DNA of 64,000 nt, from NCBI GenBank assembly GCA_036925085.1, contig JAUPFP010000003.1, positions 7,936,442 through 8,000,441 on the forward strand, written 5' to 3'. Made by a program: the position numbers and the translations under genes. Below, one piece after another: positions 39,896 through 51,624 of the stretch (its first letter is position 1; the number at the start of each line of letters is the position of its first letter). The DNA comes from Brachycybe producta. Lineage: Eukaryota > Arthropoda > Diplopoda > Playtdesmida > Andrognathidae. Below the pieces are notes generated by a model. The model was not told the origin of the DNA. It was given only the letters and a program-made list of their open reading frames with translations, and ran no database searches.

Positions 39896-40670
39896 TGTAA
39901 CGTCCCGCCGGACCGTTACAATACCCGGTAAACGAATTGCAAAAACGCTCGCACTTACCGGTACCAGAGCTCCGACGACGGGGACGGGACCGTACCCGTA
40001 GCCGCCTCTCCACACGGTGCACCCCTTGGGTGGTGCCGACGCAGAGCTCTCCCGATGGTGAAACACGACGAACAGCCGCCGCCTCGCCGAGAATATCGCG
40101 GTAGAACTCCGGTTCTACCGCGAGCCGACACGAGTACCGGCCGAAACAGGTCGGTAACAGGACAATGTAGATCCCCAACCGGAAATCCCACCCCCCTCGC
40201 GGTACTCCCCCAAGAAAAGACACAGACACCAAGTATAAAAGATGACAAAGTGTTTAATTACACTACGGTGAGTTACGATGATAAGGCAGTGATATTCATA
40301 ATATCATATCCCATCCCATAAATATATATAACAAAAGGCCTAATGGCCAAAAGGCAGAAACAAAGAAGAATCCAGATGCTGGACAGTGGAGGTCAATCAG
40401 ACCTCCACCCACAGGTCTAGTCACAGTTCAAGACTACAACCAACTGCCCAGATCCTGTGGTTGACTAGGCCACAGGAAACCTCCAGGCAACTCCACCTGG
40501 AGGGGACAGAGGTCACTTCTGACCTCTCACCCATAGACTTCATGGTGAGAGGTCTGCTGGCAATAAAATGGCGTCCGTCCCAACAGCCTACTGTAGCTGT
40601 CAGGCAGACCACCATAGGGAAATTCGTCTGCTCCATCAAAATTAAAATTGGAGCAGACCAGGTTGCCACA
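39896..40670 (-). repeat. 5' LTR of element 2 (775 bp)
   Basis: Same limits and motifs as the 3' LTR. Here the hairpin is perfect (CGCGGTAGAAC/GTTCTACCGCG) and the donor-like site is GGTAAGT (39953-39959). Confidence 0.92.
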
Positions 40671-41320
40671 GAATTAATATGGGTACATGTTCATTTAATA
40701 ATTAATATAAAATTATATAAACCATTTCAATCATTGGATATCGATAATATCGATTAGGGAGGGAGGGGTAGCAAACTCAAAGTCCGCCCAGGGCAGCACA
40801 AACTAGCCATGCCGCTGTGTACTTCATACATTGTGTAATGTATACCACACTGTGCATTGTATACTTTGCCACTGTGTCGTTTTCAAAAGTTTTGAACCCC
40901 TCCCTAAAAAAATTCCATGCTATGTGACTGATTCAAATCGTAAAATGTCGTAATTTGGATTTTTTACGTTAATTTCTAAAAATTTCTTCTGAATAAATTT
41001 TTACAGAAACACTTCTATTTTATTGTTCTAAAGTAACATTTTATATTGTGTAACGTTTCATGCACTTTTAACAAACCTTTTAATAAGTTTCCGAAAACTA
41101 CACCCAAGATGAATCTTTCCACATTTTTGGCCTGCAATTATAAATGAAAACAATTTTTTCTTGGATAAAAACATAAGACACCAAAACATAATTGTAAGGA
41201 CATAAATGAATGACAATCCAATTCAGAGATTCAAAATTAAAGAAAACCTTTTATATTGAACACCAGCAGCCTCCCTATTTTTCTTGTTTGAATATGAATC
41301 ACATGTATAACTTATTTTTA
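40671..41320. other. AT-rich spacer
   Basis: Begins with the GAAT target copy. No gene or repeat recognised. The old gag relic left of element 2 does not continue here. Confidence 0.5.
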
Positions 41321-41510
41321 TGTATAAATATATAAATATATAAAAATATATAAAATGTATAAATATATAAATATATAAAAATATATAAAATGTATAAATA
41401 TATAAATATATAAAAATATATAAAATGTATAAATATATAAATATATAAAAATATATAAAATGTATAAATATATAAATATATAAAAATATATAAAATGTAT
41501 AAACATATAA
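41321..41510. repeat. 35-bp AT-rich minisatellite, five full copies
   Basis: The word TGTATAAATATAT starts at 41321, 41356, 41391, 41426 and 41461, with a partial sixth at 41496. Copies are almost identical, so recent expansion is likely. Open frames here are artefacts of the repeat. Confidence 0.95.
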
Positions 41511-42183
41511 TTGTAGGTTTCAAGTACCCACTATTGAAACGATCAGTCCAGGAGCAATCCTGGCACGGGTTTTTGTAGAATGGTGTGGAACTTGGTCATC
41601 CCTATGTACAGTCATACAGAGTTGACCCAGTTCCACACAGCTCATTTCTCTTTCAATGTTGATAAGGACGTAAACGTCCTTATTTAGTTCGCACCTCGCC
41701 AGGGCCTGGGCCCTTTCCTCCCAATCCCACATATTAAGATAAGAAGATCTTCCTGATAAGCAGCAACGCTAGGTTTATGGGGTTGCATTTTTCTTTTGAA
41801 CACTGGTCAGTCAGTTCGAATTGTCCATTTTTGAAAGTGAACAATTAAAGGATTCTGAGAAAGTCTGCTCAGAATCCTCTTCTTGGGTATATAAGTCCAT
41901 GATTTGATGTATAACTCATTCAGTTTTTAAGACAGAAATAAACTGTTACTATGTTATATTATATTTTCTAAGTTGAATGTGGAACTTTAACGTTTTTCCA
42001 TTTAGAGCCAACAATCCAGTTGCAAACATGGAAAACACATGCTAAATGGAACGGAAGAGAACAACATGATCTAATGGCTTGTAATCGGGTACAAACCTGA
42101 GGAGTAATAGACAGCAAAAAGACCCTTTAAGCTGTAAAAGTTCACAAAAAAGGAACTTATGAGGAAACGAGAGGACACTATAG
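41511..42183. other. Unassigned, LTR-like promoter words
   Basis: A hairpin AGGATTCTGAG...CTCAGAATCCT (about 41853-41879) followed by TATATAAG recalls the family B LTR start, but no LTR boundaries could be set. Confidence 0.4.
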
Positions 42184-42391
42184 GTTCACCGAAAATTCAT
42201 CTTTAACACCTAAATTGGGAAAAATTCACCGTCAACTACTCATCATTCAACAACTGAACACACGTAAATTTTAACATTTACAAATGAACATCATCACAAT
42301 TAAATGCTGCAACAATTCAATGAATCTAACCGGTTGTCAACACCATTCGTCATTCAACAATTATAGCAGGTAAAATTCGTTTTTAACATAA
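42184..42391. repeat. Degenerate CAATTCAAC-type short repeats, left part
   Basis: Irregular repeats of CAATTCAAC/CATTCAAC words. The array continues at 43169 after the solo LTR, which split it. Confidence 0.6.
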
Positions 42392-42395
42392 CTTC

Positions 42396-43164
42396 TGTAA
42401 CGTCCCGCCGGACCGTTACAATACGCGGTAAACGAAACTTCGAAAACGTTCACACTTACCGGTACCAGAGCTCCGACGACGGGGACGGGACCATACAAGC
42501 AGCTGCCGCTCCTTACACGGTGCACCCCTTGGGTGGTGTCGACGCGGAGCTCTCCCGACGGTGAAACACAACGGTGACATGCCGCCTCGTCGAGAATATC
42601 GCGGTAGAACCCCGGTTCTACCGCGAGCCGACACGAGTACCGGCCGAAACAGGTCGGTAAAGGACGGTGGAGTTTCCCCAAACCAGAAAACCCACCCCCT
42701 CGCGGTAACTCCCCAAAGAAATACACACAAAGTAAGATGAATTAAGTGTTTAATACACTTACGATGTAAAAGATGATTAAGATGACAGTGAATATTTACA
42801 AATAAGGGCTGGTCCGATTGACCAGCCCAAAGGCACTTTATACAAGGCCAAACAAAGATGAATTAGATGCACTGGCCAGTGGAGGTCTCCTTGACCTCCA
42901 CCCACAGGTCTAGTCTCATTCAAAGCCTACAACACACTGCCCAGATCCTGTGGTTGACTAGGCCACAGGAAACCTCCAGGCAACTCCACCTGGAGGGGAC
43001 AGAGGTCACATCTGACCTCTCACCTATAGACTTCATGGTGAGAGGTCTGCTGGCACCAAAATGGCGTCCGTCCCAACAGCCTACTGTAGCTGTCAGGCAG
43101 ACCACCATAGGGAAATTCGTCTGCTCACTCAAAAATTAAACATTGAGCAGACCAGGTTGCCACA
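42396..43164 (-). mobile_element. Solo LTR, family A, with 4-bp TSD
   Basis: A complete LTR (TGTGGCAACC at 43164 to CGTTACA at 42396) flanked by CTTC (42392-42395, 43165-43168). Internal sequence is absent, so it arose by LTR-LTR recombination. Perfect hairpin and GGTAAGT donor-like site present. Confidence 0.92.
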
Positions 43165-43168
43165 CTTC

Positions 43169-43770
43169 ATGTTCGTGGATTAGAACACCAACAATTCAAT
43201 GCCAACAACTGATTGTTTACAATAATATCCAACGTAAAAAAATTTAACAACCAACAACTGAACGTCACAACTAACCGTCAGCGCAACTCAACACCTCTAC
43301 AACTGAACGTAAATACAACTCAACTTATTACAATTCAGCGTCCATACAATTTATTACCAATACATTTCGCCACAATTCAACGTCCACACAGTTCAATGTC
43401 CACTCAATACAATTCAACCACCAATACAATTCAACATCAACACAACAATATAATGACAAGATTAATGTCTTGAAGTAAATTGCAAAACATAGTGATGTTG
43501 AATTTTCTTGGCGTGGAATCTTGTGAATATTGAACGGTGATGGCATTAAATTGTGGTGATGTTGAATTGTGCTGACGTTAATCGTGTTGGAATTGAATTG
43601 TGCTGACATTGAATTGTGTCGGCATTTAATTACAGTGAACAAGAATTGTGCTCGTGTTGAGTTGTAGTGGCAGTCAATTGTGGTGGCATAGAGTTGTTGA
43701 ATTTTACATTGCTTCACATTGAATTGTAAACAAGCAGTTGTACAATAAAAACAGCATAAAGAACAATTGC
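43169..43770. repeat. Strand-switching short repeat array
   Basis: From 43169 to about 43450 the plus strand is full of CAATTCAAC(A/G)TC-like words. From about 43490 to 43735 it switches to their complement, GTTGAATTGTG. The whole forms an imperfect giant hairpin with the switch near 43470. Confidence 0.8.
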
Positions 43771-43959
43771 CCACGAGGCAAAACTTATAGCAACTGACCT
43801 AAGCAGAGCCTCTGGCTACAACATAATCAGGCCCAGCACTTCTTACTTGAGCAGCCTGGGTATTGACCTTTCTACCCAGACTGGTGACATCATTTCCCCA
43901 TGACATCCTGAGGCATCTGTGACATAACCTGCCATTTTGATGGTTGGGCATAGACCAGG
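43771..43959. other. Short spacer
   Basis: Nothing recognised. Confidence 0.4.
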
Positions 43960-46250
43960 CTGTTACAACCCTCTCAACTTTTCTGTTCCACCAAAAGAAC
44001 AGGTAGGTCGAGTCAGTCTACAAGCTGTGCCTTAAAAAATCTACTCCTCAACTCTATTTCTGGATGCACTGGACCCAACAGGGAAGCAGCAAAGTGGCAT
44101 GCCACAGATCAAACTTGGATCCACAGAGTTCATCTTCTTCAGAGTCGCATTACTGCAACTCCCAAAAGGGGCAAAGAAGTTTTCCCTACTGATCAGGTCT
44201 AACAGGCACATGGCAGGGTCCTTGCCACTGATTGCTGAAGGTTCAACTATAAATTGACCCAACATCTCTTCCAAATTACATCCCAACAGATATTCAATGA
44301 GTGGGGAAGCATGCAGGGGCAATGCTACTATCTCTGCACCTTGTCCCACTGCATCCCCATAACATTCCCATGTCATCAAACATGGATGACTAAAATCAGC
44401 CTTGGTAATCTCCAGAACTGAGCCACAAAGTGGATTAAGTTGTGAGGTGGTGTTGTATAAACCCATGGCTCCGGGAGTGGCCCTCCCAGTCAGTAATAGG
44501 CATGGTATTGGCAAACCTCCCTTTCTTGCTGGTTTTGCCATTGCAATACCTGGTTGTTGAGAAACAACTCAATTCTTGTCCATAGGGTCCAGGGACCTAC
44601 ATGCTCCTCCTCCTGGATTTAAGGGGGAGATCAGATAAACATGCAACCTGCTAGGACTCGAATACATTGGTGTACTCCCTCCAAGAGTCATGAAACCACT
44701 TGTCTGACCAATTATCGTCGAACTACTACCACCAAATGCCAGTGGTCCCACCTCAGGAACTGCAATTGATGATCGACTCCACGAAGTCAACACCAGTCAC
44801 CATTGGAGATATTGGGCTCCTTGGTGGGACACAACCACCCGAAGCCTGCCAGCAGATCTGTATTGCCTTTTCATAGCACCTATGACCCAGCTGGTTCTCG
44901 GCTATCGGTCTTCTTTGAGCAATAGAACCGAAAGCTTGACTGGGTCTCGGTTCGTCCTTCTTCTCAGATTTATTTTTCTTGGCATTCTTTCGCTTCTAAG
45001 TTTATCATGCTTTGTAGCGAACTGCACCACATGCAAGGACTGACTGGGCCTCGTGGGATCAGAAGGTGCCTCTGCCTTCTTTGACATTAAGGACTTAGAA
45101 GGTAGTGGTTGCACAGCCACAGCTGTTTAGCCTCAGTCAACCCCATATAACTGAATGGGGCTCTGGGGCAGATTTCTTGACAAATCTACCGTCATGTCCC
45201 CAAGGGAGAGGTGTACTCTCCTTCGGCATGAGTTGGCTTACTTTTATGACCAGCGGCTATTGCAGGAGCTCTTACATGGGTCAGCATTAGTTGCCCCCTG
45301 AGCACTTGATGCAATAGGTCCCTTTTGTGACATCGGTTGCTGTGGCAAGAAAGCCATGACCTTAATCTGTACCTTGCTCCGATCCACAGCAGGTCCCAAT
45401 ATGGCTCCTGGATACCTAAGGAGCCGAATCCAGCAGGTTAGAAAGGTCATCCTTTTGGAGTTTAAACTCTTTTGGTTCCCTAAAAGCCTTAAGCACCTTG
45501 ATCTTCGCCTCCAATTTTAACTGATGTATCCTATAGATACACAGGTCCTCCTTTTTCTTGTCGAGAAGACCTTAAAAAGTTCCAGTGAGACCACCATCTC
45601 CTTTCCCCTGAGCAGGGAGGTCAGAACAGAAGGGTGAACCCTTCTGGTGGACCTGGGGGTGGACAGATCCAGATCAGTCAAAGCAGGTTGTAACTTTCCA
45701 TCCAGTACATGTGGTGAACCACTTCACTGACTGGTGAAAAAATAACTGTTGAGCAGGATCAGACAAAAATGACCATAGTGTATGTAGTGGATTCCACTGC
45801 ACTGATGGTTACGAGTAGTTTGACTGGTGAAACTATCTTTACTAGGAGAAGTGATTGTTTCAATGGTTAAGTCCCTGTAGCAGTTGGATCTTTTTGGTTT
45901 AGAAAAGATTTGGCTGGAAGCAAACGTAAATAAACTGGGGAATGTGGTGCATTCTGCTACTCCAGCTGGGTGCCACCAGTGGTCAACTCATATACCTGCC
46001 CAGAATGGTGTGGGTGTAGGCTGGATCTTCCAACTTGAAGCCTGCCAATGTGAAGGAGCAGTGAGTGGAAAAGGCCATTCAGCCTATTTTCACACGCAGC
46101 AAGTCTTACTAAGCCATGCAGTGGTAGGGCTGGAAAAGAGCAGAAATGGCCCCATCCTCTCACTCCGTCAGCAGCTTCTACACAAATGGAAGGCAATGTC
46201 CGTTCCTCAGGGATGGCTGGAACCCCTGGGGTGCCTCTCACTGAAAATGA
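43960..46250 (-). pseudogene. Family A-like ORF3 relic
   Basis: Minus-strand translations in mixed frames follow ORF3 order: a weak PAGV match near 45980, SQLMPKESTPLPWGHDGRFV near 45250-45190 (element 2 has SQPTLAPKEKSLL...GRFV), a K-rich tract near 44990-44940, FLNNQVLQWQNQQ and CQYHAYY near 44570-44500, and PLIEYLLGCNLEEMLGQFIV near 44310-44250. After it comes CTCTCAACTTTTCTGTTCC, the sequence that precedes the 3' LTR in element 2. It is a third, strongly diverged copy of ORF3. Confidence 0.78.
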
Positions 46251-46959
46251 GAAGCACCTGCATATCTTGAGGATATGTGTGGTGAAACTGGAGGCTAAGA
46301 CAGAAAATATTAAAACTGCCAGTTGCCAGAAGTTTAAACTCCCAAAGGAAGACTTTCCATGTTGCCAGATCCAACTGCCTTCTGTCTGAAGCCTACCCCG
46401 AATTAGGGTGGTGGCATTGTCACCTCAGAAACCCACTATTCAGGAAGTATCAGTTGTGTCACGTGCAGAGGTCCAACCCAGCTTCGACCCATGGCACAGT
46501 GCCTGTAAAAGTTGCTGGTAGTAATAGTAAGCGGATTCTTTCAACTATGGGGAGTGTACTCCTCCTTATGGATCCCAAACATAGATTTATTTCAAAATTG
46601 AAATCAGCAACCAGTTTGGTTACAAGGTTGACAATTGGCTTTCAAATGGCTGAAACAGGTAAACTGGGCAACCATCATCTTCAAAGTTCTCAAAGTCAAA
46701 GATGACTGATGCACTTTTTATGACTGCGAGCCCCGATAAGTCCTTGAATGTGGTGGATTCTACCATAAGCATGGTGAACCTTCTTCAAGCAAGAAACATG
46801 AGAAACGTAACAAATACAAAATATACTCTGCAAGCAGCAGGTTAGCCTATGGCAGAGAGACTTTGAGATCCAAGAGCTACGAGATGCATTTGTCAATATA
46901 TAATAACTACAAAAAACCTGCATTGCAAATATAAAAAAAAAATATAAATGCAGCCATGA
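46251..46959. other. Unassigned
   Basis: May be the more degenerate 5' continuation of the ORF3 relic. No motif seen. Confidence 0.4.
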
Positions 46960-47078
46960 AAATTTAAACCTACAATTTATTAATTACATCATCAATAGCT
47001 TGTTTAGGAAGAGTATTCCATTGTTGTAAAACCCTCGAAAAAAAGACCTGTAATAAGTTAGTCTTAGCAAAAAATCTG
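46960..47078 (-). pseudogene. CR1/L2-like LINE ORF2 C-terminus
   Basis: Minus translation gives RFFAKTNLLQVFFSRVLQQW and NTLPKQAIDDVINKL then a stop, the typical end of CR1/L2-clade ORF2. An AT-rich tail follows. The ORF is interrupted by the LTR fragment at 47079. Confidence 0.65.
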
Positions 47079-47749
47079 GTTGATTGAGCAGACGAACTTC
47101 CTATGGTGGTCTGCCTGACAGCATGCAGTAGGCTGTTGGGACAAACGCCATTTTGGTGACAGCAGACCTCTCACCATTGGAGTCAATGGGTGAGAGGTCA
47201 GAAGTAACCACTGTCCCCTCCAAGTGGAGTTGCCTGGAGGTATTAAATGGTTTGGTCAGCCATTTAGTCTGGGCAGTGTGTTGTGGGCTGAAGGAGAGAC
47301 CTGACCTGTGCTGGAGGCCTCCATTGTCATCTTTGATCTTTGTTTGCCTTGTTGGCCATTAGACCTTTGTTTATATTGTTGTTGGCTGGTTGAATTAACC
47401 AGCCAACATGTAAATAAAACCACTGAGTAAGTGTATATTAAATATCGTTTTATTATATTTAATTACGGTGTTGTGTCGGTCATTATTGAGAAGTTACCAT
47501 GGGAGGGTGGGTTTTCCAGGTTGGGGAACAATGCCACTGTCTTTGCCATCCTATTTCGGCCAGTAACAAGGCGTGGCGACGTGGTTCTCGTCGTCTCCGT
47601 CGAGGGAGGCTCCGTGGAGCCGACACCACCCAGGTTTTAACCATGAGAGGCAGCTACGGGTGCGGTCCCATCCCCATGAGGAGCCTAGAAGCGGGTAAGT
47701 TGGTTTTTTCGTTACCCGTGTATTGTAACGGTCGAGTCGGGATGTTACA
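47079..47749 (+). mobile_element. Family A LTR, 5'-truncated
   Basis: It begins inside the LTR (GATTGAGCAGACGAAC) and ends GTCGGGATGTTACA. It keeps AATAAA near 47411 and GCGGGTAAGT near 47695 but lacks the hairpin. It belongs to the same subfamily as the element 1 5' LTR and sits within LINE sequence. Confidence 0.82.
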
Positions 47750-47870
47750 CTAATTTCTGATCTATGATTAGCTAAACTAACCCAATGAAGCCCCGCAAGC
47801 ATTTCATTAACACTATCGGGAAACTTGTATCCGATGTAGACAAAAAATGCTGCCATACGCTATAAAGCTT
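47750..47870 (-). pseudogene. LINE ORF2 fragment
   Basis: Minus translation has SVNEMLAGLHWVSLANHRS, comparable to the LHWLPV..R motif near the end of CR1/L2 ORF2. It probably continues into 47078 across the LTR insertion. Confidence 0.45.
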
Positions 47871-48199
47871 GCAATGAAGGAACCAGTGCTAGTGCCACCA
47901 GTGGGAACAAAAGCACTGGTGCGGGACGGTTAAATGTTGGGTCATATCACTAAAAAGAAAGCAATAGTCATAGAACTGGCACATAGGCACAATGAAAGGC
48001 GATGCAGATGCAAGATAAGATTTCTTCCGGAGGGGTATGTCCTCAGAAGAGCCCAGCATCTCCAAAGATGGCTGGTGGCTCTGTTGACTCCACAAAAACA
48101 ACCATTCTGTGCATTTCCTGAGGTGAGACCACTGATAACAGGTGGTAGTCCCACTGTCATTGGCCTAAATAATTGTGGTCTCGTGACTAACAGTGGTAG
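47871..48199. other. RUSF1: Unassigned intron DNA
   Basis: Part (47925-48000) repeats loosely at 49008-49080. No gene recognised. Confidence 0.4.
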
Positions 48200-48735
48200 T
48201 GCACCAATGTTTACGAGTTCTTGCGAGATTGTAGCAAACCTGTTTTGCTCTATTGGGTATGTGAATAGAGCAGGTGAATTCCTGGTACCTGGTACCTAGT
48301 ACATCAAACTAGAGGTATCGTGCCAACGAGGAGTCCGACTTGAATGACCGTCCTGTTTGGTAAATAGTTTACTTGGGTCATCCCAAAGTATGTTCACATC
48401 AGGAGAAAGAAGTCTGTGGTAGAAGAAAGTATTGTCGCTAAGACACTTCGCAAACCTGTTTCGCTCTATCGGGTATGGGGATAGTCACCTGCTCTATTTA
48501 TCCACATACCCGGTAGAGCGAAATAGGTTTGCGAAGTGTCTGCGACAATACTTTCTTCTACCACAGACATTCCTGGCACCTGGTACCTTGTACATCAAAC
48601 TCGCGGTACCCTGCGAACGAGGAGTCCGACTTGAATGACCGTCCTGTTTGGTAAATAGTTTACTTGAGTCATCCCAAAGTATGTTCACATCAGGAGAAAG
48701 GAGTCAGTCGTACAAGAAAGTATTGTAGCGGACAC
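48200..48735. repeat. Complex direct and inverted repeat block
   Basis: About 165 bp containing GACCGTCCTGTTTGGTAAAT occur twice in direct orientation (about 48281-48449 and 48567-48735). Between them lie inverted arms 48412-48480 and 48502-48568 with few mismatches. Confidence 0.85.
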
Positions 48736-49927
48736 TTCGAGTTGTGACATTTGTATTCTGTAACATACCTGTGAAAAAGGACACTTCGAAAACAAACACC
48801 ACAGAACCTTAAACATTTGAATTTTATGCATATGCTGAGTCAATGGATTGTCTTTCTAGACACCACCTTTTAGAAAAACAGTGAAGAATAAAGGTACATT
48901 CCCACTCACCAGTTAAAGCTACTTTATTGCTACTTTACGACCCAATGACGTCACCAAGTGCGACCTACTGACAACTTTTTTGAGAGTTGTAAAGTTCAGT
49001 AGGGGAACCGTCAAATGTTGGTTATTTCAGTAGAAAAGCAAGAAAGCAATAGTAAAACAGGCAATAATAATAGAACACATTCCCTCAATATATTCTATTT
49101 CCTCAAGAGGGCCAATTACACAAGTGACCACATTTTTTCTAGTGTGTTTTTTGGCAAAAGGAAATGATAAAACCCATACAAGAGGTGTGGCTTACTGTTA
49201 TGACAACACATCCTCTTATCTGCACCTGATTGGCTAGCAGCAAGAACAACAAAGTTAAATAGAGCAGTGTAGCAGTGGAATGGGAACACCTGCACAGCAA
49301 CAAGTGCAGCAGCAGTGCAGTATCTGTGGTGGCTTTGCAATGGAAATGTAGCTTTATGGTCATACGGCAAACGTAACAGCTATGGTGTTCCAGATGGCCT
49401 CATACCTCGTACACACCTGATAATTTAAATACATTAGTTTTACCATTATTTAGTAGATGGTATTTTTTATTTCTATTCCACTTGCTGAACGGACATATTA
49501 TAGGAAAACAAACAGCAAACAATGAATCAGAGGCTTAGTGGAGGGATCACAGCAGCCGCAACTGTGTGGTCTCACAGTTTGGGGGCGCAATATTTTACAA
49601 ACTTTTTAGGGGCACGATTTCTTCTTTTTTGTTTTCTGTGGGGGTGCGCAACCACTTCAAGCTACACCAGTGCAAAGGATTTGTGTTCACTTGGCAGATG
49701 GAAGCCTCTCCCCTATCAGTGCAGCATGCCAAAATGGACTTCTTTCTCATGTAAGGTTTATTTAACGGCTCTTACAATTTCTCATTGAATGCTCAGTATT
49801 GTATTCCTTTACAATTAGATTTCAATATCAATAATAAATAAAGGTGACACACAACAATTTACATATATGGCACGTTTTTAAATATAAAGAAACTGTTACT
49901 TGGAAACAATGGTTTTACATGTCGTAC
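48736..49927. other. RUSF1: Intron DNA
   Basis: No exon recognised. 49560-49680 resembles the right part of the hAT MITE at 12584-13139 (GGGGGCGCAA, GCTACACCAGTG) but lacks clear ends. Confidence 0.45.
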
Positions 49928-50115
49928 CAACAAAAACTGGTTCTAATAAATTTGTCTTGATTATATCAGGAAGTCTTCCGGAGTTCGCCAAAAAGTTCTC
50001 CACCAAGATGTGGAGACGAGATTGGTTCAAAGTGTTCATTACGATGGACCTCACTGCTTTATAATTGGCCAGCAAATGTAAACAACAGAAGACACAGAAC
50101 ATTAACCATGTTATT
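49928..50115 (-). CDS. RUSF1: RUSF1-like exon (ANY-AVR region)
   Basis: A 188-nt minus exon between acceptor CATTTTTCAG and donor GTACGA. It encodes ITWLMFCVFCCLHLLANYKA then VRSIVMNTLNQSRL and LLEPVFVG, matching the ALHIYANYRAVRALVMETLN and EPLWTG stretches of the human protein by recall. The first base completes a lysine codon begun in the exon at 50199. It ends after one base of the next codon. The hydrophobic start fits a membrane-associated segment. Confidence 0.9.
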
Positions 50116-50198
50116 CTGAAAAATGCAAAATAACCCTACATTAGAATTAAAACAAGGAGAGGACAAAATATAATGTAAGAAACCAAAGCTATTCATAC

Positions 50199-50371
50199 TT
50201 AGTGTATGTTGTGATTGTAGGTAGAATAAACAGACTAACTAATAATCCTGATAGATTGACAAGCGTTTCTTGGCTACCATCTTTAGCAGCCACATCAGCA
50301 AGATTCTGTCTTCTTGCCTGATGTTGTATGAATGCGGCTCTGGTAGCTCCACCAGCTACTCCAACCAATGC
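50199..50371 (-). CDS. RUSF1: RUSF1-like exon (DUF647 core)
   Basis: A 173-nt minus exon between acceptor TTCACGTAG and donor GTATGA. It encodes the most conserved DUF647 stretch: GVAGGATRAAFIQHQARRQN, then LADVAAKDGSQETLVNLSGL. It ends with two bases of a lysine codon. It follows the exon at 58341 after an 8-kb intron filled by element C and others. Confidence 0.93.
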
Positions 50372-50655
50372 CTACGTGAAAAACATTTCATTTATAGCGG
50401 AGGCATTACAATTGGTAGCATTGCAGAACTACAATGTTTATAAAGTCAGGCGAAAATTAGAACAACATTGTTGTATGCAACACAGCAGAAAACAAGTCAT
50501 GTGTTTTTTTGTTTGTTACAGTAGATGTAACCGTTTTGCTGCTCGCATTTGATGAAGTGGCACGTATGAGTTCAGCACTTCTTCAACATCATTTGTTGCA
50601 CTGTGGGAGATTACCCTTTGGTTTATAATGAGAGGCAAGTTTGTGTATAGACCAA
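50372..50655. other. RUSF1: Intron DNA
   Basis: Nothing recognised. Confidence 0.45.
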
Positions 50656-50830
50656 CATATACGACGGGGAGTCAGTAACTAGGTCACAAATGGTTATTAA
50701 AAAAAGCGAAAAACATGTTTTATTACATTTACGTTTATTTCTCAACATAATCTCCACCACGAATGATGCACTTTCCTATCGCTTTACCTGTGCTTCAAAA
50801 TCTGCAGCATAAGTTTTTGGTATAATAGTG
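50656..50830. mobile_element. Possible mariner-like end
   Basis: TA followed by CGACGGGGAGTCAGTAACT, then CATAATCTCCACCACGAATG, recalls the start and N-terminal coding stretch (antisense) of mariner-type elements. No other end found. Confidence 0.35.
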
Positions 50831-51137
50831 TAGCCCATCCTGGGACGGTAGAAACGTACTAATACGTTTCTTTTTATAATGAAAAAATGTCCATGTCTTG
50901 ATCACACGGGTTACTTTTTAAAGAGACTATTACTTCATTAAATTTCTTGTCAAAATATTATGAAAATTTACCCAAAAATTGGCAAAATAATTTTGAAAAT
51001 TAAAAAATAATTCATTAGTGTGAGCTTTTGACGTCGACTCAACTTTGACCAACTTGTAGATGTTGTTTCCTGTAACTCGTTTGCAGTGCCCGCACAGAGA
51101 AGATTCGAGCTACAGAAAGAGCTGGATGGAGTTTGAT
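50831..51137. other. Spacer
   Basis: AT-rich, nothing recognised. Confidence 0.4.
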
Positions 51138-51624
51138 TGCGATCATCCTCCTACATGGTGGTGAAATCTGTGCAGAAGGATGGTGGCCATCCTGTTCTTT
51201 ATCGACGCTGATATACATCTCCTCCTGTTGATAGTCACCAGCAATAGATGTTGTAGCTTTCGGAACATAAAGACAACGTAGTTTCTTATTGTAACACTTT
51301 TATTCATCTTTGTAAAGAAACAAAGATTACAAAGACGAATATTGTTTATCAAAGGTGCATCCTCATGGCCATGATGTGGTACGGAATAATCAACGTAATA
51401 CAACAAGTTAGAGCAAAGACAAGGACGAGGAACAAAGAGGAACATGGTCCTTTTATACCTTGGACCTGTGTACACTTGCGAGGTGTAACCAGGTCCAAGT
51501 GACCGTGGTCCCAAGTGTATCACTCCGCGCTAGGGTATGAGTCAGAGAGGGAAAGGGGACGAGCAAGAGTTGTTTACCCTCCAGGCCATGGTTTTGGCGG
51601 GATCACAAGTTGCCGGGTGTTACA
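51138..51624 (-). repeat. 3' LTR of element C (family D)
   Basis: TGTAACACCCGG (51624) to GATCGCA (51138). It aligns with 25672-26154, including the hairpin before TATAAAAG and the poly(A) signal. Confidence 0.78.

Larger units (their letters stand above)
28253..40670 (-). mobile_element. Ty3/gypsy element 2 (family A), near full length
   Basis: About 12.4 kb with both LTRs (5' 39896-40670, 3' 28253-29036), PBS, leader, gag, frameshift signal, pol, 132-bp repeats and ORF3. GAAT flanks both ends (28249-28252, 40671-40674), a 4-bp target duplication. The LTRs differ by roughly a dozen substitutions and a few indels by eye, so insertion is fairly recent. Catalytic motifs (protease DTG, RT YLDD, integrase DDE) are present, but scattered stops and indels break gag, pol and ORF3. 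It lies in the 28-kb intron of the RUSF1-like gene, in the same orientation as the gene. Confidence 0.92.

Noticed and set aside
41299..41523. ORFs of 62-74 codons rich in I/Y/F on the minus strand
   Set aside because: They are translations of the 35-bp AT minisatellite.
47750..47870. FPDSV word suggested the RUSF1 N-terminal exon
   Set aside because: It lies downstream of later exons, lacks splice sites, and the following LHWV..ANHRS word fits a LINE ORF2 end better.
49560..49680. Possible further hAT MITE copy
   Set aside because: Only part of one end is similar to 12584-13139 and no target duplication could be set, so it is noted only as a fragment.
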